This document shows positions 11,287 to 22,532 of a stretch of 64,000 nt of DNA, in pieces (the first letter of the stretch is position 1; the number at the start of each line of letters is the position of its first letter). The notes beneath the pieces are model-generated. The model saw only the letters and a program-made list of their open reading frames with translations. It was not told the origin of the DNA and made no database searches. Origin of the DNA: Aspidapion aeneum (taxonomy: Eukaryota; Arthropoda; Insecta; Coleoptera; Brentidae). Made by a program: the position numbers and the translations under genes. The stretch spans positions 138,270,989-138,334,988 of the forward strand of contig OY755038.1 in NCBI GenBank assembly GCA_963576565.1. Reading direction: 5' to 3'.

Positions 11287-11785
11287 TGTTTTAAAATTGT
11301 TAGGTATGTATATGTATAGTAGCTAAAAAATTCAATACTTTATGCGTAGCAGCATCCCAAAAACTAGCACTATTTAATTGAAAAAAAAACAGTCCCCTGT
11401 ATTTGGTTTCTCTAAGTACACCTTTACCCCCGGTATTTGTTTTAGACAAGAACACCTTTACCCCCGGTATAGTGGGTTTTGATTGTTTTGTTTTTGTTAT
11501 TGGAATTTGAAGTCTCGTCTAACCTAAAATATTAAAACCGTCGAAAAAAATCCAGGGAAATAACACAGACAAAGATAGGTATAGCTAGCTATTTCACAAA
11601 ATCGGTTTTACATGTAAAACTGGATTTTGCAAGAAAGAGAGGGCAATATGAGTTGCCGACCTCTGGTGTAAAACAATTGTCAAATATATCGAGGGCCTCT
11701 AGTTTTAACTATATTTACTTTGTCTTAAAATTCTAGCCTTGCAAAGCTGGTCAGTTTTTTCGTATTTTTATTTTTTCTTTTTTAG
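11287..11785. other. Spacer/intron upstream of the P-type transposase exon
   Basis: Contains a short direct duplication (ACACCTTTACCCCCGGTAT at about 11419 and 11451) and ends in a polypyrimidine tract with an AG acceptor at 11784-11785. No THAP exon was found here. Confidence 0.45.
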
Positions 11786-13322
11786 GTTCATTTTGAAGAA
11801 TTCTCTTTTGAAGCTTCACTTACTTTAAAAGAAATGGCTGCTCCAACACTTTACAATTTGGCACATTACCGTGAAAACCCAGTAATCTGTTCTGTACAAG
11901 TATTAGAAGATTTAGTTGCTGCAAAGAAAAAAATGGAAGACCAGAGTCAACAAATTGAAAAACAAATTTTGCAAATTAAAGAATTAAGACATCAGCTGAA
12001 GAAGGAACAGTCTGTGCTTAAGAAGGTGACGGGCATATTTAATAAAGATCAGATCGAAGTAATAATTGGTTCTAAAAAAATAAAGGGATTCTTCAGGTGG
12101 TCTAACAAAACATTTGAAGATGTTAAACTCAAATTTGTTTGTGGCACCGCTGGGTATAGATATCTCCTTAAGCTAAATCTTCCGTTTCCAAAAATCCGCA
12201 CCCTTTCATACAAAATTGAGCATTTGCCTTTTCAACCTGGCATTACCTCCTTGGCGAAATTTCAGGAAAATATGGACCTAAAATTTTGCCCAAAGCTTGA
12301 CACAGATTTTTCAAATTTAACTCAGTTTAATAAAATGAAAGTATCAAGAGCATTCTATATTTTAAATCATAATGTAAGCTCTGCCCTTAGTTTTTTAGGT
12401 GAGTGTAACATAATTAATGAAAATTCGTAAACAAATGCTTGGTTTGTGGAAACGGTGTCAAAATGGTTCACAATAATGAGTTCAAGGGACGAGAATTTGG
12501 CCCTAAGTAAACTAAATATGATAAATTATAACCAAACTATTGATTTTTTAAGGGAAATAATACTACTTTTTAAAACTATGAAAATTGGGGAAAAGGGTAT
12601 TTGGAAACCAGTGCAAACTGGAGTAATTCTTTCCACACAAACAATTTTAGACCTTCAAGAATATCTGTTAAATGAAAAAGGATATTACCTTAAAACATCG
12701 CCGTTTATGCAAGATGTGTTAGAGAATGTTTTTGGGCAAATGAGATTAAGACAAAGAATGCCCACAGCAGAACAGTGACGGCAAATCTTTAAAAATTTAT
12801 GCATTTTTCAATACTTGGACGTGGTTCCCGCCAACGGAAGCTATGACAATCAAAACGATCCAAATTTTTTAAGTTTAGATTCTGTTATGACAAAAAAAAT
12901 TTTGCCGAAAAAAGGAGTAGAAATCGAACCTCTTTTGGCGGCCTTACCTCAAAATTGGAATAAGAATGATCCTTTATTGGACAATATTCATCAAAATTTA
13001 CTGTACAATTCAGCTGGTTATATTTTAAAACATTAAAAAAAGCAATAAATGTAAAGGATGCCATGACTTTATTTTGAGCAATAATGTTCTGAAACCCTTT
13101 TCAAAACTAGTTACATTAAAACAATATAAAACAAATTCTCTGAATTTTCCTTTACCTTTGGTATTTAAACTTTTTGTCAGAATCGAACAAATATTTTTAA
13201 ATATTTCAAAACACATTCTTTCAAAAAATTTTAACTTTTTGGGTTTACTTAAATTTTTAGTTTTTAAAGATCACGAAGTTAAAGAAATTCGCTTTCCTTT
13301 ATTTTATTCCCGATTTATTTAG
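11786..13322 (+). pseudogene. P-element-superfamily (THAP9-like) transposase remnant
   Basis: An exon opens at a splice acceptor (TTTTTTAG|GTTCATTTTG) with VHFEEFSFE, which fits the C-x2-H-F end of a THAP zinc finger. Next come a coiled coil rich in K, E and Q (about 11920-12020) and the P-type helix-turn-helix block, GFFRWSNKTFEDVKLKF, then LPFPKIRTLSYKIEHL and FQPGI. After that the protein passes directly to C-terminal motifs: KMKVSRAFYILNHNVSSAL, ENVFGQMRLRQRMP and a CKGCHDFIL segment. In intact family members an RNase-H-like catalytic core lies between these blocks; it appears to be missing here. In-frame stops at about 12428, 12776 and 13034 and a frameshift near 13040 break the frame. 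The N-terminal THAP exon is not seen. Clear family, non-functional copy. Confidence 0.8.
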
Positions 13323-13843
13323 CGAAAGCTAAAAAAATGATTAGGAGGGATACATCACTTCAAAATGAGTTTGCAAATAGCAGCAAAACCGAAAAAATAA
13401 TTGTAGCTTTTGGAAACTAATTTAATTTGTTTTATTTTTAAGATCTAGTTTTTAACTCTAGAATCGTATGATTATGTGTATATATGGGTGTGTTTGTTTT
13501 TAAGATCTAGTTTTTAACCCTAGAATCATATAAATATGTGCAAGTATGTGTGTGTATTAAAGCCTAACGTATGACAAAAATCGGTTTAGTAATTTTGAAG
13601 GTAATTAGCTTTCTTCAAGGAACTATGGAATTGTTATGGGGTATTTCTTTATCTAATCTAGATGAAAAAGTTTTGATGTTTTTTTTTATTAATGTACAGT
13701 TATAGATAAGTTATGATTAACATTTGATCTCCACTCCTGCATATTTTTTACTGACCTCTACTTAAAAATTCTCCAGAATTTTATGACAAGCTTTCCCCCA
13801 GACAGGCATAGACTATAGACGCAGTTTACGATTTAGCTTAAGG
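13323..13843. repeat. Flank of the P-type remnant with a 62-bp tandem duplication
   Basis: AGATCTAGTTTTTAACTCTA at 13441 is repeated with few changes at 13503, giving two units of about 62 bp, followed by a GT-rich stretch. The rest of the segment shows no gene. Confidence 0.6.
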
Positions 13844-15105
13844 AGAATACAATAAATTAATGTATGTATATATAGTATAAGTATTTTTTATAACGATGAT
13901 TCTACCAAAAGTAGACCGGTAAATATCATTTTTTGGGTGGGTTTTTAAAATAACATCTCAGCTTAGCCAGTAATTTTATTTTCTTAAAATTTATGCAGGT
14001 AACTAGTTAAGTCGTACTGTATCTCTTATTGACTAAAAAGTTCTAACAGCAAATTATTTTGGGAAAAGGAGGCAGCACTGGTGCACCACTAGTGCAGTTT
14101 TCGTATTCTTTTGAGAAAACTAGTGCAATATTTTGTATTCCTTTGAGCAACTGGACAAGCCCAGTGTTACACTTAGTGCATATTTTTCGCCACGGGCTAT
14201 CCGAGCTCGTGTTGCACTAGCGCACTTTCATATTCATTGGACTGAACTGGGGCTATTTGTTGACAGCACCCAAACAGTGTCAGTAGACCACGAGTGACGC
14301 ACTAACTTTTTTCAAAATTCGCTATATATGTAAATAATTCTCCATAAAGATATCATCTGATAAGTACCTAAATAAATAATTGGTTAGTTTGCAGTTTATG
14401 TTAGTGGAATATGCATTTTTACCCCATAGCACCCTTTTTGTAGAATCATTTATAAACCAAAGCTACGTGTCCACTGCACTAAAGGAACATGTTTCTGTTG
14501 CCTGCTTCCAAAAATGTTTGAGAACTTAATAATTAATTTTTCTTAATTGTAGGTAGTTTTTAGTACTAGAGCTATGTGAATAAGTAAATATATCTAGTTT
14601 TATATTATTTTACTTTAACCGTTATCCGATTAAAAACGAAATATCTACTTCATCTAAAAATGTTCAACTGGAAAACTACCTAAGCTAAATAATTGTTATA
14701 TTCGCCATTTATAATAATAATTTTGATATCAGTTATAAGGAAAATGCCAGTATGTACCAAAGCTGCATTTATTTAAACAATTAACTTAATAGTTTTAAAT
14801 AAATCATATGTACAGTAGACTCTCGATTATTCGACTCTCGATAATCCGATTGCTGAATTATCCGAGTTACGTAATACATCGGTTGAAACCATATTAACCG
14901 AGCGACGCCGTATTGTTCGGGTAATTTTATGGAGAATCATAAAATTGCCAAAGCAACAGAAACTGACTGAACTTATTTAATTTTGTATTTTCTATTTAAA
15001 ACAAAGTAATTTTTGTAGGTTAACATTTTATAATATTTTACATCTATAGAATATCGTGGAATGCAATTAGTACGGAGTGTTTTAAAATATCGTTTTATTA
15101 TATCC

Positions 15106-15114
15106 CTTTTTGTT
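15106..15114. repeat. 9-bp target duplication (left) of the foldback element
   Basis: CTTTTTGTT occurs here and again at 36950-36958. The uninterrupted copy of element A has it once (near 1958). Confidence 0.9.
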
Positions 15115-15790
15115 ACGTAAGTAAAGCTGGGGGGACCACTATAAGGGGCCACCAAATTTCATATGCCAGGATTTGGTGCTAATTTGTTGCTAATTTGTTA
15201 CCGAAGAATTAAATTTGTTGCTGCAGCCGTTAACGAGAAATCGCGATCCCTGTGACTTTACGGTAAAGCTGAGGGGCCACCTCATATCTCTGGACTAGAA
15301 AGGCGATACGAGGATGATTTAAACGCCATAATGTGTTGCTCGGGATGGGGATGTGCAACCAATATTAAAGAATCCCAAAAGACTTATAATTTTCTTTTTT
15401 TTGAAAAAAACTGTTTTTTGTTAATATTTTTGTTATTCTTGATAATATTGAGGTAGAAACACTTGTAGTACCCTTATAAAAGGCCGTTCGAATTTATTAC
15501 CGCTATTTAAAGCGCCTGAGAGCGTTATTAAGCAAAAATAAAAAATATTAAAAAATTGAGTCAAAGACCACTGTGCGCCGAGTAAAGTTGAGGGGCCACC
15601 TTGTATCTCGGTAGTCTTTAAAGATATTAATCTCAAATAAAAAGCATAATTTGTTGCTAAGAGTCTTTCATTGCATCGTGTAAAACAAATTATTTAATTC
15701 CAATCGTACAATTAAAAAAAAACATATTTTGTACTGTATTTCTAAACCCAACTGGAGGGCCACAGAGTTGTTTATACACTTCCTAGCGCT
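15115..15790 (+). repeat. Outer left arm of the foldback element (diverged units)
   Basis: Matches in reverse 36496-36949 and 26990-27211, which are separated by the P element. It is not array-like at first sight, but the motif GGGGCCACC recurs at about 15146, 15273 and 15591, always after a TAAAGCTG- or TAAAGTTGA-type run. It therefore looks like old, diverged members of the inner monomer family. Confidence 0.75.
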
Positions 15791-15820
15791 CAAATAGCAC
15801 TAAATGTGTATGTAAATGGA

Positions 15821-17920
15821 AAATTTGTCGCTGCTTCTGTTTTCGAGAAATTGAATTTTTATTTGCTATAAAGTTCAACGTGTTTCATATAGTTTTCACC
15901 CTGTAACTCAAAAACTAATTAGAGGGCCACAGATTTTTTTTAGTGACTTATAGTACCTAAAGAGTACTATCAATATATGTTAACAAATAATTTGTTGCTG
16001 CTTCCGTTTTCGAGAAATTGAATTTTTATTTGCTATAAAGTTCAACGTGTTTCATATAGTTTTCACCCTGTATCTCAAAAACTAACAAGAGGGCCACAGA
16101 TTTTTTCAGTTACTTGTAGTACCTAAAGAGTACTACCAATATGTGTTAACAAATAATTTGTTGCTGCTTCCGTTTTCGAGAAATTGAATTTTTATTTGCT
16201 ATAAAGTTCAACGTGTTTCATATAGTTTTCACCCTGTATCTCAAAAACTAACTAGAGGGCCACAGATTTTTTTCAGTTAATTGTAGTACCTCAAGAGTAC
16301 TACCGACAAGTGTTAACAAATAATTTGTTGCTGCTTCCCTTTTTGGGGAATTGAATTCTTATTTGCTATACAGTTCAACGTGTTTCATAGTTTTCACCCT
16401 GTATCACAAAAACTAACTAGAGGGCCACAGATTTTTCTTCAGTTAATTGTAGTACCTCAAGAGTACTACCGACAAGTGTCAACAAATAATTTGTTGCTGC
16501 TTCCGTTTTCGAGAAATTGAATTTTTATTTTCTATAAAGTTCAACGTGTCTCATATAGTTTCCACCCTGGAACTCAAAAACTAACTAGAGGGCCACAGAT
16601 TTTTTTAGTAACTTATAGTACCTAAAGAGGACTATCAATATATGTTAACAAATAATTTGTTGCTGCTTCCGTTTTCGAGAAATTGAATTTTTATTTGCTA
16701 TAAAGTTCAACGTGTTTCATATAGTTTTCACCCTGTATGTCAAAAACTAACAAGAGGGCCACAGATTTTTTTCAGTTACTTGTAGTACCTAAAGAGTACT
16801 ACCAATATGTGTTAACAAATAATTTGTTGCTGCTTCCGTTTTCGAGAAATTGAATTTTTATTTGCTATAAAGTTCAACGTGTTTCATATAGTTTTCACCC
16901 TGTATCTCAAAAACTAAGTAGAAGGCCACAGATTTTTTTTAGTGACTTATAGTACCTAAAGAGTACTATCAATATATGTTAACAAATAATTTGTTGCTGC
17001 TTCCGTTTTCGAGAAATTTAATTTTTATTTGCTATAAAGTTCAACGTGTTTCATATAGTTTTCACCCTGTATGTCAAAAACTAACAAGAGGGCCACAGAT
17101 TTTTTTCAGTTACTTGTAGTACCTAAAGAGTACTACCAATATGTGTTAACAAGTAATTTGTTGCTGCTTTCGTTTTCGAGAAATTGAATTTTTATTTTCT
17201 ATAAAGTTCAACGTGTTTCATATAGTTTCCACCCTGGAACTCAAAAACTAACTAGAGGGCCACAGATTTTTTTAGTAACTTATAGTACCTAAAGAGTACT
17301 ATCAATATATGTTTACAAATAATTTGTTGCTGCTTCCGTTTTCGAGAAATTGAATTTTTATTTGCTATAAAGTTCAACGTGTTTCATATAGTTTTCACCC
17401 TGTATGTCAAAAACTAACAAGAGGGCCACAGATTTTTTCAGTTACTTGTAGTACCTAAAGAGTACTACCAATATGTGTTAACAAATAATTTGTTGCTGCT
17501 TCCGTTTTCGAGAAATTGAATTTTTATTTGCTATAAAGTTCAACGTGTTTCATATAGTTTTCACCCTGTATCTCAAAAACTAAGTAGAGGGCCACAGATT
17601 TTTTTTAGTGACTTATAGTACCTAAAGAGTACTATCAATATATGTTAACAAATAATTTGTTGCTGCTTCCGTTTTCGAGAAATGGAATTTTTATTTGCTA
17701 TAAAGTTCAACGTGTTTCATATAGTTTTCACCCTGTATGTCAAAAACTAACAAGAGGGCCACAGATTTTTTTCAGTTACTTGTAGTACCTAAAGAGTACT
17801 ACCAATATGTGTTAACAAGTAATTTGTTGCTGCTTTCGTTTTCGAGAAATTGAATTTTTATTTGCAATAAAGTTCAACGTGTTTCATATACTTTTCACCC
17901 TGTATCTCAAAAACCAAAGG
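15821..17920 (+). repeat. Left satellite array, 166-167-bp monomer, about 12.6 units
   Basis: The anchor TTTGTTGCTGCTTCCG (TTTGTCGCTGCTTCTG in the first unit) recurs at about 15821, 15991, 16157, 16324, 16490, 16656, 16823, 16990, 17157, 17323, 17489, 17656 and 17823, a steady 166-167 bp after the first step. Each unit contains TTTTCGAGAAATTGAATTTT, CAACGTGTTTCATATAG, CACCCTGTATCTCAAAAACT and GAGGGCCACAGATTTTT. Variants alternate, and a four-monomer block repeats near 16490-17820. Confidence 0.92.
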
Positions 17921-17924
17921 TACG

Positions 17925-20201
17925 GGTAGACCTCGTCAGATGTCTATCAGGGGAAATGAATCGACCCCTGCCCTCCGTAAATTCCAGGTACTATCCGACC
18001 CGGAGAGTTAGCACCTGTATAGGGTCCATTTCCCAGGGTTACGGGAGAAGACCCCATCGATATGAAAGGCGGAGAGAATCTAGGTGGCAACCCTTTTCTT
18101 TTAGGGGTAGTATAAAAGAGTACAACTGTTGCCTTACAGTATGGCGTTGGTTCGTCAAAGGCTAGAGGAGAAAAATCTTGATTAAAAATCCTGGCCCTCC
18201 AAGTAGGGGGTTGAGGCATTAGACTGGTTCTCTAATACTTGTAAAACAAAGCAATTACCAAAAAGCCTAAACAAAGCCTCGGAGCAATGGATGGAAACTC
18301 TCGAAGACGAAAAAAGCAAAGACAAAGGACTATGAATATAGCTACATGGAACGTACAGGGAGTGAATCAAAAGTTGGACATTATTGCAACCGAATTGCAG
18401 AATTGTAAGATCGATATTATTGCACTCACAGAGACAAAAAAGAAAGGAACAGTTACGAATAGTGTCAGTAATTTTGTCCATATATTCACTGGAGTCCCAA
18501 AAGAAAGAAGAGCAGCCAGATGGGTATCCTTGTTAATACAGAAAAATCTAAAGAATAAAATTACAGACTACGATTGCATTAGTGAAAACATACTTCGAGT
18601 GAACATGAAGATGCTTGTACATAATATAAGCATAATAGCAGTCTACGCACCATTAAATGACGAAAGAGTAGCTACAAAACAAATGTTCTTTGACCAACTT
18701 GAGACTATCACAAAAATTGGTAATACCAGAAAAATAATTAAGCTTGGCGATTTTAATAACCGAACTGGTAGGCAAACCCAGAGCAAAGTGATAGGACCAT
18801 TTAGAGAGGAAGTAACAAATGATAATGGCTTAAGACTGATGCAATTATGTGAAACCCACAACCTAAAAATAAATAATGTTTTTTTTAAACATAAGGATAT
18901 TCATCGTCATACCTTTTATTCAGCCAACAAGAAATCTTAAATCAATCATTGATTATGCTATAGGCGGACAACACTCGCAATTAAAGTGGTATGATGTGCG
19001 AGCACTTCGTGGTGTTACCTGTGGATCTGACCACCATCTGGTAAAAGCAAAAATATTATTCCCTTTAAGCAAAACAAATAAGGACGAAACTATTACAGAA
19101 AATGAAAACCTAGAATGCATCAAAGACAATCAAAAATACAACTTTAGAAGTCTAGAAATCGAAAGTACTCAAAGATTGTATCAGAACCGATTAGATGAAA
19201 AATTAATAAACACAAATCACCCATTTGAAGAGATATATACAAACATAATAAAAAGCTCGAAGGAAGCAAGCAACGAAGCTGTTGGATACCAAGATAATAG
19301 AAATAACAGAAAGATGTGGTGGACGGACAAAATACAGGAAATGGTCAAAGAGCAAAAACGCACATACTTGAAATGGCTCAGTACTAAAGAGCAAAGGGAC
19401 CTAGAAATCTAAAGGAAAACCAGAAGACAGCTAAGAAATTTGATACGCACAGAAAAAAATGAAATGTTCGAGCGCAAGTGCCACGACATAAATACACACG
19501 TAGGAGGTAGGCAGAGTTCTGAAGTATGGAAATTCATTTCTACAGTAAAAAACCCAACAAAAGAAAAAGTAAACATCCAGATAATCAAACCAGAACAATG
19601 GACAGAACACCACAACGGACTGCTGCAGGAGACGAGACCCGAATATCTGCCAGCTTCTCCGAGGAGAGACATAGAAGGAGAGGAAGTAATCATCGAAAAA
19701 GAAATGATAAAGAATAATATTAAAAAGCTTAAATCCGGAAAAGCCAGCTGACCTGGGGGAATATATGCTGAAATGCTCAAATGTGGATCAAAGAAACTAC
19801 TCGAAAATCTCACATATATTATCAATCAATGCATAAACGGACATCCAGTACCTAATGATTGGAAAATTGCATTCATATCCTCAATACATAAAAAATGAAA
19901 CAAGCTGGATTGCAACAATTACAGAGGAAATTCTGTAACCAGTACTCTAAGTAGATTGTACGGTAGGATTCGTAGAGATCTAATAGAGAATGATTTTCAT
20001 GAACAAGAAGAAGAAGAGCAAAGTGGGTTTCGTGCAGGCAAATCTTGTAGTGATAATGTTTTTTGTCATAAAAACAAGTAATTGAGAAAAGGAGCGCCAG
20101 AAATATAGAGACTCATGTTACCTTTGTGGACCTACAAAAAGCATATGATACCGTTCCAGTAGAAAAATTATGGACAGTGTTAGTTAGAGCAAACTAATAT
20201 C
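17925..20201 (+). pseudogene. RTE/CFDP2-like retrotransposon, 5' part, forming the foldback loop
   Basis: A GC-richer 5' leader (17925-18286) precedes a frame at 18287 with the EN start MNIATWNVQGVNQKLDIIA, TETKKKG, IAVYAPLNDE and KLGDFNNRTG. After a frameshift near 18940 come LKSIIDYAIGG and GVTCGSDHHLV, the linker, and then RT motifs: NNIKKLKSGKAS, WKIAFISSIHKK, SGFRAGKSCSDNV and FVDLQKAYDTVP. Stops at about 19410, 19750, 19897 and 20080 show decay. The frame is interrupted at 20201 by an antisense Jockey-type element and resumes at 23352 with YIKAIKELYKGSKS, then stops at the right satellite array. The C-terminal half of RT and the 3' end are missing, so the copy is not an ordinary retroinsertion into the array. 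It is related to the fragment at 1-585 but is another family. Confidence 0.85.
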
Positions 20202-22345
20202 TTTTTTTTTACTTACTTATTCCAGTCCAGAAAACTACAGTTTCTGAGCCCAGTATCGGGCTGTGTTCAATGCTTGTTGATTGTTTGTCCATAAAGCGTC
20301 GAGGGTACATCTATGTGGACAGTTAGGGCAGATAAGTAGGTGTTCCATATCCTGTATAGCTTCGCAGTCGCACTTGTCGTCATTTCCATCCAACAGGCCC
20401 CATCTGATGAGATTGGTCTTAACAGGGGCTACACCAGTTCTGATGCGGTTCAACATTCGCCAGGTTCTCCAGTCGCTTGATGTTCCGCTCGGAGGGAGTT
20501 CTGTTATTCGATAGCAGGCGGGTGGTTCATCCAGTGGCGCGCCCAGGAAGCGCCTTCTTGACTTTAGTCTGCCAAGTTGCGCCTCGTGTCCAGTGAGTGA
20601 GTGACGCTCATCGAAGGTCTGTTTAATTCTCTCGGTATATTCGTAGGTGTTCTACGTGAGACATAATATTTTATATCTAGAGGATTCTATCCAAAACGAT
20701 TGTTGGCCGTCCCAACCATATCTGTGAGTCAGGGTCTGAGAGGCCCGAGGCTTTGTACAGTTTGTCCAGTGGCGTGGGTTTCATTCAGGCTGACATTTAC
20801 TTTTTTGGCGTGAGTGGATCTGCTCCACACTGGACAGGCATATTCCGTTGTGAAAAAGCATAACGCCTGCGCTGATGTCCTTAGTACTGTTGGTTTTGCG
20901 CCCCACTTGTTTGCTGTTTCCCAGCTTCCTCAAAAGGCCATTTCGCGCCTCCACCTTCTTCCGCGTTTTTCACAATGGAACCTGTATGTTAGGGAGCGGT
21001 CCAATATGACTCCAAGATAGGTAGGTTTATCTGTGTGCTCTAGGTTGTTGTTATCCCAGGTAACGTTTAGCTTTCTATTTGCCTGGAGGTGGAAGGCGCT
21101 GACTTAGGTCTTGGATGGATTTGGTTTTAGAGGGTTATCCTGATAGTAAGTGGACATCATACACAAGGCTGCTTCCAGTTTTTGCTCCACCTCCTCAAAA
21201 TTTAAACCTTGCGCTGTAATGCCTAGGTCATCGGCATATACAAAGTTTCTGGTAAAAGCTGGTGTTGGTTGGTTGTTGGTGTAGAGATTGAAGAGGATTG
21301 GTGCCAGTACGCTGCCCTGAGCCAAGCCGTATATCTGGATTCGCCATCGACTTTTTTTCCCTTCAAGACTCACGTAGAATTATCTGTTTTGTAGTAAGGA
21401 CTCTACCATTTGAACAAGTTGGTAGTCTTTCAGTGTATCATAGACTTTATACAGCAAGTTTCTGTGATGACGGTTCATATTACCGAACCGAACCAAACCT
21501 GTTATTTGTTTTTTCTCGAATCCATCTTCGATGTGTTCCGTCAGTGCTAGTATTTGGCTGGTGCAAGACTTCCCAGGTCTAAAGCCGGCTTGCTGTGGAA
21601 TGATTTTTGAGTCAGTCCTCTCTAGTCGTTGGAGGATTAGTCTTTCATTTAGCTTGTATAGGTGACAAAGAAGCGATATGAGGCGGTAGCTTTTTGGTGA
21701 CTCAGGGTCTTTCCCAGGTTTTAGCGATGCTACGACTTTCGACTTCCTCTATACTTTTGGTATCTGGAATGTTACTCGACAGTTGTTAAAAAGTTTTAGA
21801 ATCCAGTTTTTTGCTATTGTTATGAAGTTTTTGATTTGTCAACACAGATGTCGTCTTCTCCTGCTGCTTTGCCATTTTTCAGTGAGTTTATCCCTTTATC
21901 TAGCTCTTTTATGGTAAAGGGCGTGTTAAAGTGGTTTTTCTCGGTTATTGGAGACCGATTGATGCATTTTTTTTGGCATTTTTTGTCCGATTTACCGTTG
22001 AGGAGCAGTTGGTGAGCTACTTGGTTAGCAGTAACATTTGACGGCGCTTTGTTTTGCTTTGGATCTCCATTTAGCTTTTTGATTAAGTTCCAAGCCATCT
22101 TGCTGCTGTGCGACATATCCATTCATTCAAGGGTGTCTATCCACTTTTTTTCTCGAGTCTCGCTCAGTGCTATCATGAGCGCATTACCGCAGGCTATAGT
22201 TTCTTCGCTAAACGGGTCCTTGTTAAAAAGTTCTTCGTACTTGTTTAAGATCCCTTTAGAGGCTTCTGACAGCCCCGGTATGAAATGTTGCCTGCAGCCT
22301 CTTGGTATGTATCGCTTTGATACCCTTTGTAAGATTTGCAAAAAG

Positions 22346-22532
22346 TAAACTTATCACGTCCTTGCAATGCAACTATAGGTAAATTTAGTGGGAATAAGGA
22401 CACTGTTGTTCTGGTAAATATACGTTTTAATCCATCGGTAACGTTTCGACAATGGTTTTTGTCTTCATCAGACCTTCAAATGTACGATCTAGTCTGAACA
22501 ACAGTGTCCTTATTCCCACTAAATTTACCTAT
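22346..22532 (-). mobile_element. 187-bp insert with 12-bp target duplication, Penelope/retrozyme-like
   Basis: ATTTGCAAAAAG stands at 22334-22345 and again at 22533-22544. Removing one copy with the insert restores the Jockey reading FLQ-ILQRVSKR. The insert has 35-bp-plus inverted arms (from TATAGGTAAATTTAGTGGG) around a 100-bp core. On the minus strand the core shows a hammerhead-type CTGATGA...CGAAACG arrangement. A 12-bp duplication fits target-primed retroposition. No protein is encoded. Confidence 0.65.
22413..22474 (-). ncRNA. Hammerhead-ribozyme-like core
   Basis: On the minus strand CUGAUGA (22465-22471) is followed by stem II (GACAA/UUGUC), then GAAA (22444-22447) and a four-pair stem III (CGUU with AACG, 22440-22443 and 22423-22426). 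It ends in UA at 22421-22422, an allowed NUH-type cleavage position. Stem I is weaker: only GGU/ACC close to the core, then the long outer inverted repeat. Hammerheads of this sort are known in Penelope-like elements and retrozymes. Activity is not shown by sequence. Confidence 0.5.

Noticed and set aside
17956..18219. Protein frames in the RTE leader (17947-18219, both strands)
   Set aside because: They lie in the GC-rich 5' leader of the retrotransposon, on both strands. The real coding start is the EN frame after 18287.
20814..21582. Plus-strand ORFs at 20281, 20814, 21298 and 22049
   Set aside because: They are antisense to the Jockey-type RT and EN frames, whose motifs (FVYADDLGI, GKAAGEDD) are clear on the minus strand.
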